Origin: Channallabes apus | Lineage: Eukaryota > Chordata > Actinopteri > Siluriformes > Clariidae | NCBI GenBank assembly: GCA_030522415.1 | Contig: CM060121.1 | Coordinates: forward strand, 13,348,055 to 13,412,054 | DNA length: 64,000 nt | Reading direction: 5' to 3' | In this document: positions 42,371 to 55,001 of the stretch, piece by piece | Layout of the letters: every line of letters begins with the position of its first letter | Position numbering within the stretch: the stretch's first letter is position 1 | The notes under the pieces: model-generated | Told to the model about the DNA's origin: nothing | What the model saw: the letters and a program-made list of their open reading frames with translations, nothing else | Database searches by the model: none | Made by a program: the position numbers and the translations under genes

Positions 42371-42903
42371 TTTGATAAGTTAAAAAAAAAACTGTATTTC
42401 ACTGCTCATTTGACAGCCTATTGGACAAAAAGATCACATGAAAGATTTACAGACTGTCCAGTCTATTACCTATGGTCTGGTTCCTGTGTCCTCATTATTT
42501 ATTTATTTATTTATTTATTTTCGCTGTTAACAGGATTTTTAAAAACAAGAAAGCCTTCTACTGTATCTCCACTCACATTGCTGACAAATATCAAACCAAA
42601 TCAAATGATTTCACCAACCCTTCCAGGTACTAGAGTATTTTTACCTAATTCCTAAGCTGGTCAGCACTATTTTATTTGTCCTGAGGCTACCTCTGAGCTT
42701 TAGCAAGATGTATTAATAAATTATCCAGAAGGTTTAAATTAAAAGGTTTAAAGACCCTACTTTGCCAGAAGTTAGTAACATTCCCAGTTGCAGATATCAC
42801 AGGTATGACATTTGCTTTCAGAATTCACTGAGGTTTATATTCTTTTATCTTGTTAATCCTATCAGGTAGGAATTTCACAATCACATCTATACCTCTTAAT
42901 CCT
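42371..42903. other. Intergenic DNA, nothing recognised
   Basis: Short (ATTT)n run at 42496-42520. No coding frame; one TACTGTA (42559). Confidence 0.5.
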
Positions 42904-43125
42904 GTATATTGGGTTGTGGGGGCCATGGAGCTTATGCCAAGAGACTTAAGGCACAAGGCAGGGTACACTCTGGATAGAGTGGCAGTCCATCGGTGGTCGC
43001 ACACACACACACAATATGGGTAATTTTGGGAACACCAATTAACCTAACCTGCATGTCTTTGAACTGTGGGAGGAAATCAAAGTACCTGGAGGAAACCTAC
43101 TAAGCACGGGAGAATATGCATATTT
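42904..43125 (-). repeat. SINE family A, degraded fragment
   Basis: Keeps GCAGGGTACACTCTGG, TTGGGAACACCAATTAACC and CTGTGGGAGGAAATC, in the same order as the copy at 235-612. The head is lost where the next repeat begins. Confidence 0.7.
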
Positions 43126-43632
43126 ATGGAGCGATATCGCGGACAATATTCAAATGCAATTGCAAATTGGATTTGCAATTGCGTTTCCCATATGTGGACG
43201 CACAAAGTGTGCCATAATTCAAATGCAATTGCAAACTTTGCATTACCGTTTGCTGATTCGCCTTTGCGAGCGCACACTGACTGCCAAATTTCAAATGAAA
43301 AAACAAAGTCCATTTGCATTTGTATTTCCCAGGTCTTACACGTCATGAACCTGTCATATTTAAATAGCAAAATCAATCACCACGTTTGCTTTTTCACTTT
43401 CTCTGCGCCGCGCGTCAAGCCGGCCAAAATTCAAACGCAATCGCTAATCCATTTGCAATTGCATTTCCAACACGTTACACAGAAACCTGTCAATCAGCAT
43501 CAGGGGCGGGTCTATACCGTGGGGCGGGATTGTAAGGGGAGTGACGTCACCCGCAGTCGCCGACCAAGAGGGGGATATTTGAGCACTGGAGGTGAACCGA
43601 GATTATCTCATTTGTTTATCAAGAAATAAACA
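43126..43632. repeat. Unidentified repeat with octamer-like palindromes and promoter-like end
   Basis: Three or four diverged subunits contain CAAATGCAATTGCAAA or ATTTGCAATTGC strings (43148-43200, 43219-43250, 43290-43330, 43420-43470). GCAATTGCAAAT-TGG-ATTTGCAATTGC at 43156-43183 is a perfect inverted repeat with a 3-base loop. The right part has GGGGCGGGTC, GTGGGGCGGGAT and GTGACGTCAC, then AATAAAC. No frame is convincing, and the 187-codon frame is chance or relic. It could be an LTR, a DNA transposon end or a satellite unit. Confidence 0.5.
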
Positions 43633-45671
43633 CACAAAAATGACAGAATCTTCCAGGGCCATGGAGATCATTAGCATGCACTATGCCACACCAGTAGTCC
43701 ACAATCTCCCTGGTCAAATCAGTCACAGCAACCGATGATCACTTAGAGCTCGACATTAATGCTTGGCCACTTGCCTAGAGCATGTAAACTCTTCAGCAGT
43801 GTTGGCTACCCCTGTTACTGTAATTAAGTTTTTTTGGGGGGTAATTGTGCTTTCATTAGTATTTATTGTATTTCACTAGTATTGTACTTTCATCAGTGAG
43901 TCTGTAATTTGTATTTTTCTTACTTTGACTTAAGGATGCATTGCACTACAGTATATAATTGTAGCCCACGATCAAATCCTAATAATATTATCTAATGTTA
44001 TGAAGGACAGTTCCACTTGACCATGAAGATGGTCTTGGACTGATCCAAGCAATTTTTCTGTGATGGCTTGTGACTGCAGTCATTCAGTACTGTAATTAAG
44101 GACTGAATTCCCACCAAGAGTTTTGCTCCTAAGTCTCTAACAATGAAAGTGGACTTTATTCAACCACTTAGCAAACAGAAGGAGTTTTTCCTTGCTACCG
44201 TAACCTTCGGCTTGCTCTTCAGGGACAAACTGATAGTTATAGTCTATATTTTTCAAATTTATTTCCATAACTTTTAATTCTGTCAAGCTAACCTTGCAAA
44301 AATGATTAATTGTTAAAAGCGTAATACAGATAAAAGTTTATTAAATTATATTAAATTGATTTTAACTGGAAATTGTTAAAATGGAAAAGATGGAGGTCAA
44401 TTGCCCTTGGCGACACCTGGAAGACGTTTTCATGTACGGGGAGAAAACGGGGATGCAATTCACGGATGCAATGCAAACATTGTTTTCTGCATACAGTGAT
44501 ATCAGCTTACAAGAATTCATCCTCTAATCTAAGAGAAAACACATTGAAGTAAGAAGATTAACATCTACAGTATGTGAATATTATGGTTTTAACCATCTTT
44601 GATATGTTTTGGCTGATTTTCTGGATAATATAAAGCCAGCTAATATAACACTAGCTACACTAGTACTGTACACAGCAATCAGTTGGCCTGGGATAGAACA
44701 CATCAGCAATGTGTATGCCGCCACTAAACTTTGTGGCAACAACATACAGTATAATGCCCTGGCAGAGGACATGGATTTCACATACAAGATGGATTCCTGT
44801 GCAACCATTACAAAATGCCAGTGCATTTGGAACAAAACTGGATGATCTCATTTGGCTAGTGAAATGGTAGAGGACAAGTGTAAGCTACATATCATTTACT
44901 CTTGAATCATGTCATACTTTTGGACAGATGGCGGACCTGGAGTTGGCTGCAGCTGCAATCTTCTTACTCAAGTTTAAGACCTTGTGGATTGACAGAGCAA
45001 ATACTGTGTAATAGAGGCTGTTAAGGTCAAATGCTGTCAAAAATTCACATGATTCACATTTTGTATGCTGATAAACCTTATAGTATTTCTCAGAGAAATG
45101 CACTTTGTTGAAAATACAATCAGTATTCTGATCAAACGTTACTTTCAATTATGTGGTTTAAAAGAGACCTGCTGCACTAATGCATTTATCTCAGTGTTTC
45201 ACTAAGGTTTCATTAAAGTACTTGGATTGATGTTTTCTCAGTACGCCAGAGCCATGCTCAGACTGTCTGTGCTCAAAATCTTCTATAAATCTCAGTCAGT
45301 TTTAAGCCTTCATTCACAAGAAATTTCATCACAAGTCCTGATCTGAATTCATATTTTCCCTTTTCAATTGAATGCCTGCTATTGATGATGCATTAAAAAT
45401 TAACAACCGTTAAGAAGTAACTAATACTTTAAGTTTTTGAGACTTTTAAAGTACTTTTACATAAGTATTTTGTATTTAACTGCCATGATTGCCATCTGAC
45501 TTCTTTAACTTTAAATAAGTATCTGCTTGATTTTAACAAGCATGGTAGCTAATGCTAAAAATTTCTTTTTATTAACTTTAAACAAGACTTTTAAACAAGA
45601 TTCGGTAACATTAACAATCCCTGCAATACAATGATTAATTGTTATGTTCAAATTTCACACAATTTTTAGAT
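43633..45671. other. Intergenic DNA
   Basis: No gene accepted. The 78-codon frame at 44609-44845 contains two TACWGTA heptamers and no motif. 45230-45360 shares blocks (CTTCTATAAAT, CAGTTTTA, GCCTT) with 53090-53215, suggesting an unidentified dispersed repeat. Confidence 0.5.
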
Positions 45672-45673
45672 TA

Positions 45674-47232
45674 CAACCCCTGGCAAAAATTATGGAATCA
45701 CCCCTCTCAGAAGATGTTCATTCAAGTGTTTAATTGTGTAGAAAAAAAAAAAACAAGCACATACATGCCACAAAACTATTTTCACTCAACAATCCAAACT
45801 TCTGGCTGTATAAAACACTTAAAAAAAAAAACAAAGACAGATACCTATAGTCAATGACAACTGTTTTGACAACTCAAACAGAGGAAAAAAATATGGAATC
45901 ACCAAATAAAAACACTACTTGTACTTTGTTGCAGCACCTCTGGCTTTTATAACAGCTTGAATTCTCTGAGGCCTGGATTTAACTAATGTCAAACTTCATC
46001 AGTCTGTCTCCAGCTTTGTCTTATTGCAGTTGCCAGATCAGCTTTGCAGGTTGGAGCCGTGTCTTGGACCATTTTCTTTAATTTCCACCACAGATTTTCA
46101 ATTGGATTAAGGTCCGGACTATTTGCAGGCCATGCCATTGACATTATATGTATTTCCTGTAGGAATGTTTTCACAGATTTTGCCCAATGGCACGATGCAT
46201 TATCATCCTGAAAAATGATGCTACCATCACCAAACATCCTTTCAGTTGATGGAATAAGAAAAGTGTCCAAAATCTCAACATAAACTTGTGCATTAATAGA
46301 AAATACCTTTACCTGACATACAACCCCATATCAATAATGATTGTGGAAATTTGCATGTTTTCTTCAGGCAGTTGTCTTTATAAATTTCATTGGAACGGCA
46401 CCAAACAAAAGTTCCAGCATCATCACCCTGCGCAATGCAGATTCGTGATTCATCACTGAATCTAACGCTCATCCAGTCATCCGCAGTCCAAGATTGTCTT
46501 TCTTTAGCCCACTGAAACCTTGTTTTTTTCTGTTTAGATGTTAATGATGGTTTTCTTTTGGCTTTTCTGTATGTAAATCCCATTTCTTTTAGGCGATTTC
46601 TTACTGTCCGGTCACAGACATTGACTCCACTTTCTGCCCATTTGTTCCTCATTTGTTTTGTTGTGCATTCTCTGTTTTCAAGTCATATTGCTTTAAGTTT
46701 TCTGTCTTGGTGCTATGATGTCTTTCTTGGTCTACCAGTACGCTTCCCTTTTACAACCTTTCCATTTGATTTGTACTTGGTCCAGATTTTAGACACAGCT
46801 GACTGGGAACAACCAACATCTTTTGCAACATTCCATGAAGATTTACCTTCTTCAAGAAGTTTGATAATCCTCTCCTTTGTTTCAACTGACATCTCTCGTG
46901 TTGGAGCTATGAGTTATGTCAATCATCTTGGTTCAACACATCCCTAATGTGTGCAAGCACTCGTTTTTAACTGTAGACTAATTAGCAGTTGTAATCAGAT
47001 ACAGGTATTTGTTTTAGAAATGCAAAGTGCATGGTGATTCCGTATTTTTTTCCTCAGATTTGTGTGATTCCATATTTTTTTTAAGTGTTTTATACAGCCA
47101 GAAGTTTGGATTGTTGAGTGAAAATAGTTTTGTGGCATGTACTGTATGTGCTTGTTTTTTTGTTCTACACAATTAAACATTTGAATGAACATCTTCTGAG
47201 AGGGGTGATTCCATAATTTTTGCCAGGGGTTG
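45674..47232 (-). mobile_element. Tc1 element, CAACCCC family, copy 2, uninterrupted
   Basis: Ends CAACCCCTGGCAAAAATTA (45674) and its inverse (ending 47232) are flanked by TA (45672-45673, 47233-47234). The transposase is on the minus strand. Comparison with copy 1 shows the empty target of the Gypsy element (GATACCTATAGTCAATGAC near 45840). It also shows a 5-bp CTGTA insertion in its right repeat (47140-47146) that copy 1 lacks. Length 1559 bp. Confidence 0.93.
45915..46892 (-). pseudogene. Tc1 transposase (DD34E type), copy 2, broken
   Basis: The start is at 46892 (MSVETKE... on the minus strand) and the natural stop at 45915-45917. The same in-frame TGA as copy 1 follows the helix-turn-helix part (46684 region, KLKAI then stop). 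VRFSDES, FQDDNASCH and SPDLNPIENLW are present, so this copy keeps the catalytic Glu that copy 1 lost. A deletion of about 28 bases after CMSGKG (near 46300) shifts the frame. A further break lies near 45989. Confidence 0.9.
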
Positions 47233-47234
47233 TA

Positions 47235-49117
47235 TTTATCTCAGTCACAAAGCAGTTAGCTGACATTGTAAAATAGTGGAAACTGATTGGCCCATGGGTG
47301 TATGTTCCAAGCACTGCTTGATGCTTTGCAGATAGAACCTTATACTGTAGAACCAAATTAATGAGTGACTTTAAGGAAAGATAAATAATGTGTGGAACTA
47401 AAAATAAATGTATACAAAATGTTAAGAACTTGTCAAAGAACCATTTCTTAAAATCCATTTTGGACAAGTAATTTTGGCAGGAGGGTGGATAAAGTCATTA
47501 CATCCATGGTTAAGCATGTTCTTCACTCTAACAGAGAGTGATAAGATAAAACCAGTAGATCATCAGATACTGATGTTACCGCCCCGAGAAGGTGGCTATA
47601 TAATCAGTAAAAATTTCATAGCAACTGGATGTAACAACGCGTGCAATTTTTAAAAAAATTTTTTAAACATACTCCACGGAAATCCAGCGATTGCATTTGA
47701 ATTGGGCAGACAGAGTAATCATAGGAATATTCATGATTACAGGTATAAGACAGAAATATAAAACAAAGAACAGAGAGTGTGAGAAACTATAGTAAACTAA
47801 CTGCACATTCTAAAGGAAACACGTTAGGTGACCATTACAGACAAAAAGAACACCAGGAGGAACTAAAATAACAAACCAAAATTCACCACTCATTACAGTT
47901 AGAACCCTTGAAGAGAGAATTTGTAACAACACTCCTTATATATAATAATTCAGGTTAGTTCTATATCAGTATATCTTACCATTGCATAAGTATGCATTTG
48001 CCCCACTATATTTACACTGTTCTAAAATATAAACTAACCATTTAACTCTGTGATCTAATTTTGTACAGTGAAACATGCATGCAAGTAAAATAAAATGATC
48101 ACACATAGTTTCCATTTTGAATAACAAAAGTTGCACAAACGTATTCATAATAATCAATCATCCTCATTTTATTTTTATATACCCATATTTTCGCAAACAA
48201 TTGTAACAATTGTGAAAATCATTCTGCTTTAGTTGGTGGTTTAAATTATTGATCCTTTTTCATGTCTTATCCACCTGCCAGGAAAATAGCTTTCCATGGA
48301 CCTGATTAAGAATGGATATGAAACTATTATACTGTAATTTATTTAAGATAAATGATACACTGTGATAATCAGTCTATTTCATTGGGTCTGCAGATAAAAT
48401 TATAATACAAATTGATTCAAGACCTGTCGGAAATGGCCTGCTGCCTACAGTATGTCAGTCATGTCACAACACAATTTTTGTCCATACAGTATAAACAAAG
48501 CAGGTAGCATAAAAGCCACTAGAGGCCACTGTGATATCAGTGAAACATTTCATCATCAGATCTGTGCGGGAAAAAAGGAGGAAACACTTTAAACATTATC
48601 TAGATCTATGCAATGTACTAGGCACAAATTATCTTGCTATGAAATCTCCATAAGTAATTCTCTTTTTTTAAATCTGGGAGACATGTTTCATTTGGAAACA
48701 AGGCTTTTTGATTAACATGGTACATTAACAAGAATTCTGTCTACAGTATGATTGGTTAGAACTGTTTAATGCAAGACAATTCAAGAGCACTTGCAGTACA
48801 CAGAATTTAAACTCAGCATGTGTTAAGTATAATTAAGCATAATTTTAGTCTAAAATTGTCCAGGAATTTTTTACCCTCTGAGCAGAGCATTGTGTTTGAC
48901 GAGTGATGTCTAGCCTCAGCACTCAGTTAACCTGCTATTATTGTTTCAAAAGATATGGTACATTATGTCACACTAGACGTTGATGATGTTTTGTTACATG
49001 CTTACTATAACAATTACTCACTTTTAACCTGTATGTTCTTTGCTTTATGACCATCGCTCATGTTCAGATTCTCATTTGTTTTGTTTTTACCCTTCACATA
49101 TTGAAACATACAGTATA
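47235..49117. other. Intergenic DNA with one dispersed repeat
   Basis: 47255-47470 is the partner of 36640-36800, carrying an extra CTGTA at 47343. Otherwise AT-rich, no coding frame; further TACWGTA at 48330, 48446, 48485, 48742, 49109. Confidence 0.5.
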
Positions 49118-49545
49118 CACTGAATAGCCATGACATTAACACCAGCGCCAGGTGAACTGAACAACATTGGGTCATAAGCCAGCGGAAAAGCCAATGTAGC
49201 CCTAATTGATGAAAAATTTAATGCAGGCCTTGATGAAAAGGCACCAGAACACCACAACCCGCCACGCAAGGGGCCCAGCAGACAAAGAGGTCAAGGGTGC
49301 CGACCCAGCATCCAAACTCCCCAAATCCCAATCTAATCGAGCATCCATGGAATGCGCTGGACAAAAGGCTGATACAAGGAGGCCCAACTCTGCAAATCAC
49401 AGCACCCAAAGGATCTACTGGCAACGTCCATATGCCAAACCACAGCACACACCAGAGAGGTCCTGCGAAGCCACACCAAGACGGACTAGAGCCGCCCGGT
49501 GGTGCAAGAGGAACCCAAAATCTAGACGTCATTAATGTTAATGTT
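49118..49545 (+). pseudogene. Internally deleted Tc1-like relic
   Basis: The left end CACTGAATAGCCATGACATT follows TATA. From about 49297 the DNA encodes a decayed transposase C-terminus: HPNSPNPNLIEHPWNALDK, where SPDLNPIEHPWDVLDK is expected, and the catalytic Glu (IEHPW) is still readable. The frame then decays and no right end is present. Same family as the end remnant at 14990-15111. Confidence 0.65.
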
Positions 49546-51197
49546 TGATCTTTGTTTATTGCATGTCCGTTCATCTCCAATAACTTAGAGAATACTAGAC
49601 CAAATATGAATGCAGCAGACATGTATCTTTGTTTTCGGAACGTTGTATCATAACAGATTTGTGGACTGGGAAGTGGTTGAGGGTAACAACGTACAGTACA
49701 TTTACTATTGATGGGACAATTATTGATTATCGTTGATTTCCTGTGCATTTCAAGCAATCAATTAAGAAAAATGGCAATCCATTTTGATCATTAAAAATTC
49801 CTGAAATGTGTCATGTTCCATGTTTTTTTTTCTCGACACATCAAGACACTGAATTGTAGAGGAAACATGCATGGAGTTCGAGAAACACATACACCTATAA
49901 TGCCAATAACTGTGTATGCTCAGAGAAATCGCCGATGATGCTGTTATACAAATTTCCTGGAATAAAGGCCATTCCCAGGTGTGGGCATACTTTGGTTTTA
50001 GGAAAATTGATACAAATGAATGACCAGTGAAGGAAAATCTTAACATGAAGAGTGTGATATGCAAAATCTGTCACACAAAGTATGTGTATAATATTAAATA
50101 CCTGCTGGCCTACAAAGACAACTTACTTCTGCTTTGACAGCTTTGTCGTGTTTGTAACTTTATTATATTATGTAACAGATGCAAGTTCAATTGAATTTTA
50201 TTTCTATAGCGCCTTTAACAATGGTCATTGTAGTTATACTGTTGATATATGCATACAAACATGTGATGTCACAAAATATTGATTGTTGTATAGCCCTTTA
50301 ATTTATACATTCATTTTATATTGATTGTCATTTTAAAAAATTGAGAATGTCGATAAAACATTGAATTTCAATTTTGTCTCAGTTTAGTTGGCCACCACTG
50401 TATTTATTCATTATAAAAGTATATATAACCTGTCCAACCTAGTGCTGCTGCTGGTGACTATTGTATAGGGTAAAAATAAATCACAAAATCAGCATTTAAC
50501 AACTAAAACATAAGCTTGACCAGACAAATAGGTGTCTATTACCAGTCAGTGTTTTAGTTTAAGGATCTATATTATTTACAAGAATTTATATATGAACCTA
50601 GCAGAAAACATTTACTATAAATATGTGCCTGCTTACAACTTTCCAGTTCTTCAAATTCTATGTGCTCCAAATTACTTGCAGACTGTAATAATGAAAAATT
50701 ATACTGATTTATTGTAAGTTCGTCAGTAAAATGCAAGGACATGACTTTAATAATCAGAATGGAATATTTGGAGAATTATATAGCTTATTCAGTTACTGCC
50801 CAACACTTTATTAGTTCATAAAGTATTTTTATTACTTTAGTATTTGTTTCACAGTTCCTCATACTTTATATTTCACCAGCATTAGGATTCTTCGGTTACA
50901 GTTCTGCTCTCCCCTCCCATATTTGGACAGTTAGGAGTGCGTGATATGTATGATATCTATATGAATGAGAGGGAAAAAATCTATCCATACATGTAGGTTT
51001 CCTTGGTATTACTGTAGATCTAGCCTTTTTTAGGAAACAGTAGCTTCCAGCGCTTGTGTCATCATTAATGTACTCAGTATAATAACAAACAACAATCACA
51101 CAAACAAAGATACTCTATGCTGTAAGTGATGTAAGTCATGTAATTTAAAAATGAACACTTACTGTAGCCAACAAAAACCTTTTCACATTAATATTAT
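49546..51197. other. Intergenic DNA with a LINE-tail scrap
   Basis: 50187-50225 (GTTCAATTGAATTTTATTTC, then TATAGCGCC) matches the 3' end of the LINE at 60.1 kb and is probably an extremely truncated copy. No gene recognised. Confidence 0.5.
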
Positions 51198-52361
51198 CAG
51201 AGGTGTAATAAAATTTTGCACTCAAGTACACGTACTGTTACTTCAGTGAAATTTTACTTAAGTACAAGTAAAGTTACCATTATAAAAATCTACTCAAGTA
51301 AAAGTAAAAAGTAGCTCATTAAAAAATTTACTCAGAGTAAAAGTTACCGAGTTACTTTTTAATTTTTTTAACAGCGGGGGTAGGATGAGGCATTCTAGCG
51401 TAGTTCAAAAAAGATGAGCAGATATAAATCTCAAACTAGTCAAACTTTTTAACTGAAGGAACACCTTTGCATAAAGCAGCTGTTGTCTTTTTTGTGCTTG
51501 AAAATCAAAGTGGTCACTTAAATATGGTGTTACGTCCCAGTCTAGGGTCATACAGCAAAAGAATGGTTCAGGGTTCTATTTTAAACTGTATGGAAATGGT
51601 GGTATATGGCAGAAAGAACTAGATCCAATCATTAACTGATGAAATAATGAGGTTTGTATATACACACACACACACACACAACAGGAGGAGGAGGATCAGA
51701 TTCAGGGTGGACCCAGGCCAAAATAATAAACAAAATGGTATTTATATTTAGTAGCTAGATTACCTGCAAAAAAAAAACACAAACAAAAATACAGGTACCT
51801 TCCCGGACTCCCTAAACAAAAAACTGTGAAATTATCTACAAATATATACAAAGATCAACCAAACCAAAGGGACAAAGCAATAATCAAAGTCAATGGGAGG
51901 CAAAAAGTCAAAACCGGAATACACAACCAAATATCAAAACACCAAAATCACAATCTCTTTCACGCGACTCTCTCTTCGGTTTATATATGGTCGCGCTAGT
52001 CAATGACGTCACTCTCAGGGCGGAAGCGACCGTGTGGAAGGTCAGGTAGCTGCCGATGTCAGAAAACCTGGAGTGGAGTCTGGAGCGGCGCGCGACCAGG
52101 ACATGATACACACACGCCAGCGCAACGGAGCATTTATACAAAGCATAATATTTTTATTATTTTATCATTTTCATTCATTTATTTTTTACTCAGTAGCGAA
52201 TATGATTTAAAATGTAGCGAATTACAATGCTTCAAACAAAACGTACTTAAGTAAAAGTGAAATTACAGATTTTTAAAACTACTTTAAAAAGTAGAAATAC
52301 ACAAAAATGCTACTCAATTACAGTAACGCGAGTAAATATAATTTCGTTCTTTCCACCTCTG
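51198..52361. mobile_element. hAT-type non-autonomous transposon, copy 2
   Basis: The ends are CAGAGGTG and CTTTCCACCTCTG, the same as copy 1 but in opposite orientation. The 8-bp flanks aatattat (51190-51197) and tatattat (52362-52369) differ at one position. It is 371 bp longer than copy 1, mainly through a segment at about 51476-51810 that contains a (CA)n run and is absent there. The GC-rich core (51960-52110) again holds TTTATATATGG and TGACGTCA on the complementary strand, spaced as in copy 1. Confidence 0.85.
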
Positions 52362-52619
52362 TATATTATACTGTACAAACAAATTGGGGCAAAATGCACA
52401 GGTCATGTTGGATGTTGTTGACTTTGTACTACAGTACATTTAATTTGCAACATCTAAAAGTCTTATATATTGGTTTGTTTGTTTGTTTGTTTGCACAAAT
52501 GGCTGATGAGAAATGTGATAAAGCCAAATTCAAGAACATGGACAAAAAACAACTGACACACATCACGCACACATCATTTCATTTTACATTTCAGTATACA
52601 TTTCATATACATTTCGTGT

Positions 52620-52810
52620 GGCCAGGGGTAGCCCAGTGGTTAAGGCACTGGACTACGGTTCAGAAGATCCCAGGTTCAAACCCCACAACCACCAAGTTTC
52701 CACTGTTGGGCCCTTGAGCAAGACTCTTAACCCTCAACTGCTCAGATGTATAATGAGATAAAAATGTAAGTAGCTCTGCATAAGAGTGTCTGTCAAGTGA
52801 CTAAATGTAT
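52620..52810 (+). repeat. V-type tRNA SINE, full copy
   Basis: The head GGGGTAGCCCAGTGGTTAAG and B box GGTTCAAACCC are tRNA-like. The body is CTTGAGCAAGACTCTTAACC and the tail CTCTGCATAAGAGTGTCTG leads into CTAAATGTA, the L2-LINE-type 3' end of vertebrate SINEs. Confidence 0.85.
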
Positions 52811-54620
52811 ACTGCAGTTGCTGTACTAATATTTATTTGTACACTTCTATACTTTTATATTTTTATACCGTACCTCTCAGTTCACAATTACACTTTGCAC
52901 ATTCAGTAAACCATGTGTAATTTATAGATATTTATATATTTATATTTCATTCTATTTTATAACTTTGCCCATTTGTGTATGACAAATCAAAATATTTGTT
53001 TATATGTGGCATTCTGGTTTCCTCCCACATTCCAAAGACACGTAGGTAAGGTTAATTGAGGTTTCTTTAAAACGTTCTTTTTTTACTGTGGCTAAGAGTC
53101 TCATTATGTACTGTGCTTGAAGCCTTCTATAAATGTCAATCAGTTTTATGCCTTATTTCATGAGACGGTTCATCATGTTGAAAGTCCTAGTTTGACTTTC
53201 CCTTCGTAGTACCTTGTGAACTGTAATTGGTTCACTGCAGAAACTCTTTCACTTGCCGTCTCATTCACCGTCTGCATTTCCAGTCCTGTTGTTAGACTCA
53301 ACACACCCGTGTGTTGCGTGGAATACACACCCGTGTACTGCCAGAGCTCCTGAAGATATACATACACCAATCATTTTTCTATTTTTTTGATCTGTAAGAA
53401 AACTTGCAAACTCCCACTAGCAAGTATGTCTATGACTTATGCTTTCTATCCTTTGTCCTTTCAGTTCACTTTGGACTTCAAAGCTATGGAAGCTGGGTAA
53501 ATAGCTGTTACATTTTGAAGACACTGTGCACTAGGACATTGCAGCACTCTGAACATTTCTTCATGTGTTCCTCAAAATGTTCTGTCTTAGATAAATTACA
53601 GAGGACACTAATTAGGTAGTGGCATTAGAGAGTCTATGAGGAAATTGCTGTCTCAATAAATTGGTGAATGTAAATGCTGAAACCCAGATGGGACATTTTT
53701 TCAGAAAACCATCTTAAGAAATATTTAAACAAAAAGAGTCTCTACTCTTCCACTAGAGGGCAAAATTGGCCAATAAAGTTAACTTCTTAGCACGCATTAA
53801 TTTGACACTTTAATGTTTCCAGAGTTTCATTGTAATGTGGCAATTACTTATGGAATGACAATGATTAAATAAGCATTTTACATGATTTACCTTAATTTAA
53901 ATAGCATTTTGTTGATTCATTATTTATAATCCTATTTTGCTTATGTTCCTATAAAATAGCAGTTATTAGTATTTTATTGGTCCTTGAAACTGATTTTTGT
54001 TTTATCTGAACCAGTTAACAATAGACGAAGTCTATAACATAAAATGAATTGAAAGCTCTGCATTGATTTTTTTATTTTTTTTTTGGCTGTGTGTACACAA
54101 CTAATTGACCCAATTGCCTTAGAAAAACCTGTGATGACATGATTAGCATCATCATTGTGTTCTCCAATGACAGGTTTGGAAATGCAGTATCTTATGGCGT
54201 GATGCTGCAAATGCGTGTGAGATGTGTCTTTATTCGGCTCAGCGTTAGTTGGGAAATGACAGACCTCTCTCCAGCTTCTCATTGAAACATGACAGGCCAG
54301 GAAGGATGTGAGTACGCACGGGAATGCTAGTGCTGCAGTTTGTTGACCTCACCAAATGTGGTGAGAGTCGATGACAGGGATAAAATAAAATAAAACTGCA
54401 GTGGGGGGACGAAACTGTCCATTCATCTCTCTCAAACAAAGGATTTGTGTGCCAAATATCAAGCAGGACATTATGCATTGACATGTGACTTTATAATCTT
54501 TTACTTTGCATTTGATTTGTGCTGTCTGTATGAACCTTAGTGTGAGCACCCGGGGCAGCAATTTCTTTCGGTCCATTGCTGACGTCGCTGAAAATAAATG
54601 GGATGAGACCATCTCATAAA
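52811..54620. other. Intergenic DNA, nothing recognised
   Basis: Includes the partner (53090-53215) of the dispersed repeat at 45.2 kb. No TACWGTA heptamers and no coding frame seen. Confidence 0.5.
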
Positions 54621-54745
54621 CAGGGGTAGCTCAGTGGTTAAGGCATTGGACTACAGTTTGGAAGATCCCAGGTTCAAACCCCACAGCCACTAAGTTGCCA
54701 CTGTTGGGCCCTTGAGCAAGGCCCTCAACTGCTCAGATTTATCTC
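54621..54745 (+). repeat. V-type tRNA SINE, 3'-truncated
   Basis: Same head (GGGGTAGCTCAGTGGTTAAG) and B box as the copy at 52620. The body ends after CTGCTCAGATTTATC, with the LINE-like tail missing. Confidence 0.8.
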
Positions 54746-55001
54746 ACAAATTCATATATTAACGGTATAGTCATTACCTCTGAATGAAATCAGATACTGT
54801 AACAATAAATTTTACAAAAGTGTCATCAATTAAAAATTATGAGCCACATTTTTTTGTGAAATAATAATTGTGGCTTTCTCATAGGCTAGTTTTCCATGGG
54901 AGTGCATTCAAAATCATAATGATTGTACACCAGCATCGTTGCAAGCAAAGTGAGCATTTTAAGGGTTGTAGGATTTCTAAAATTGTCTTCACCAGCATAT
55001 A

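Noticed and set aside
43066..43629. 187-codon frame near 43 kb
   Set aside because: Starts in a SINE fragment and crosses into an unrelated palindromic repeat; no protein character.
44609..44845. 78-codon frame as a possible gene
   Set aside because: No motif or splice context, and two TACWGTA insertions lie inside, so the present frame is unlikely to be ancestral.
52620..52690. tRNA gene
   Set aside because: A- and B-box strings are present but no cloverleaf closes, and the sequence continues into a SINE body and LINE-like tail.
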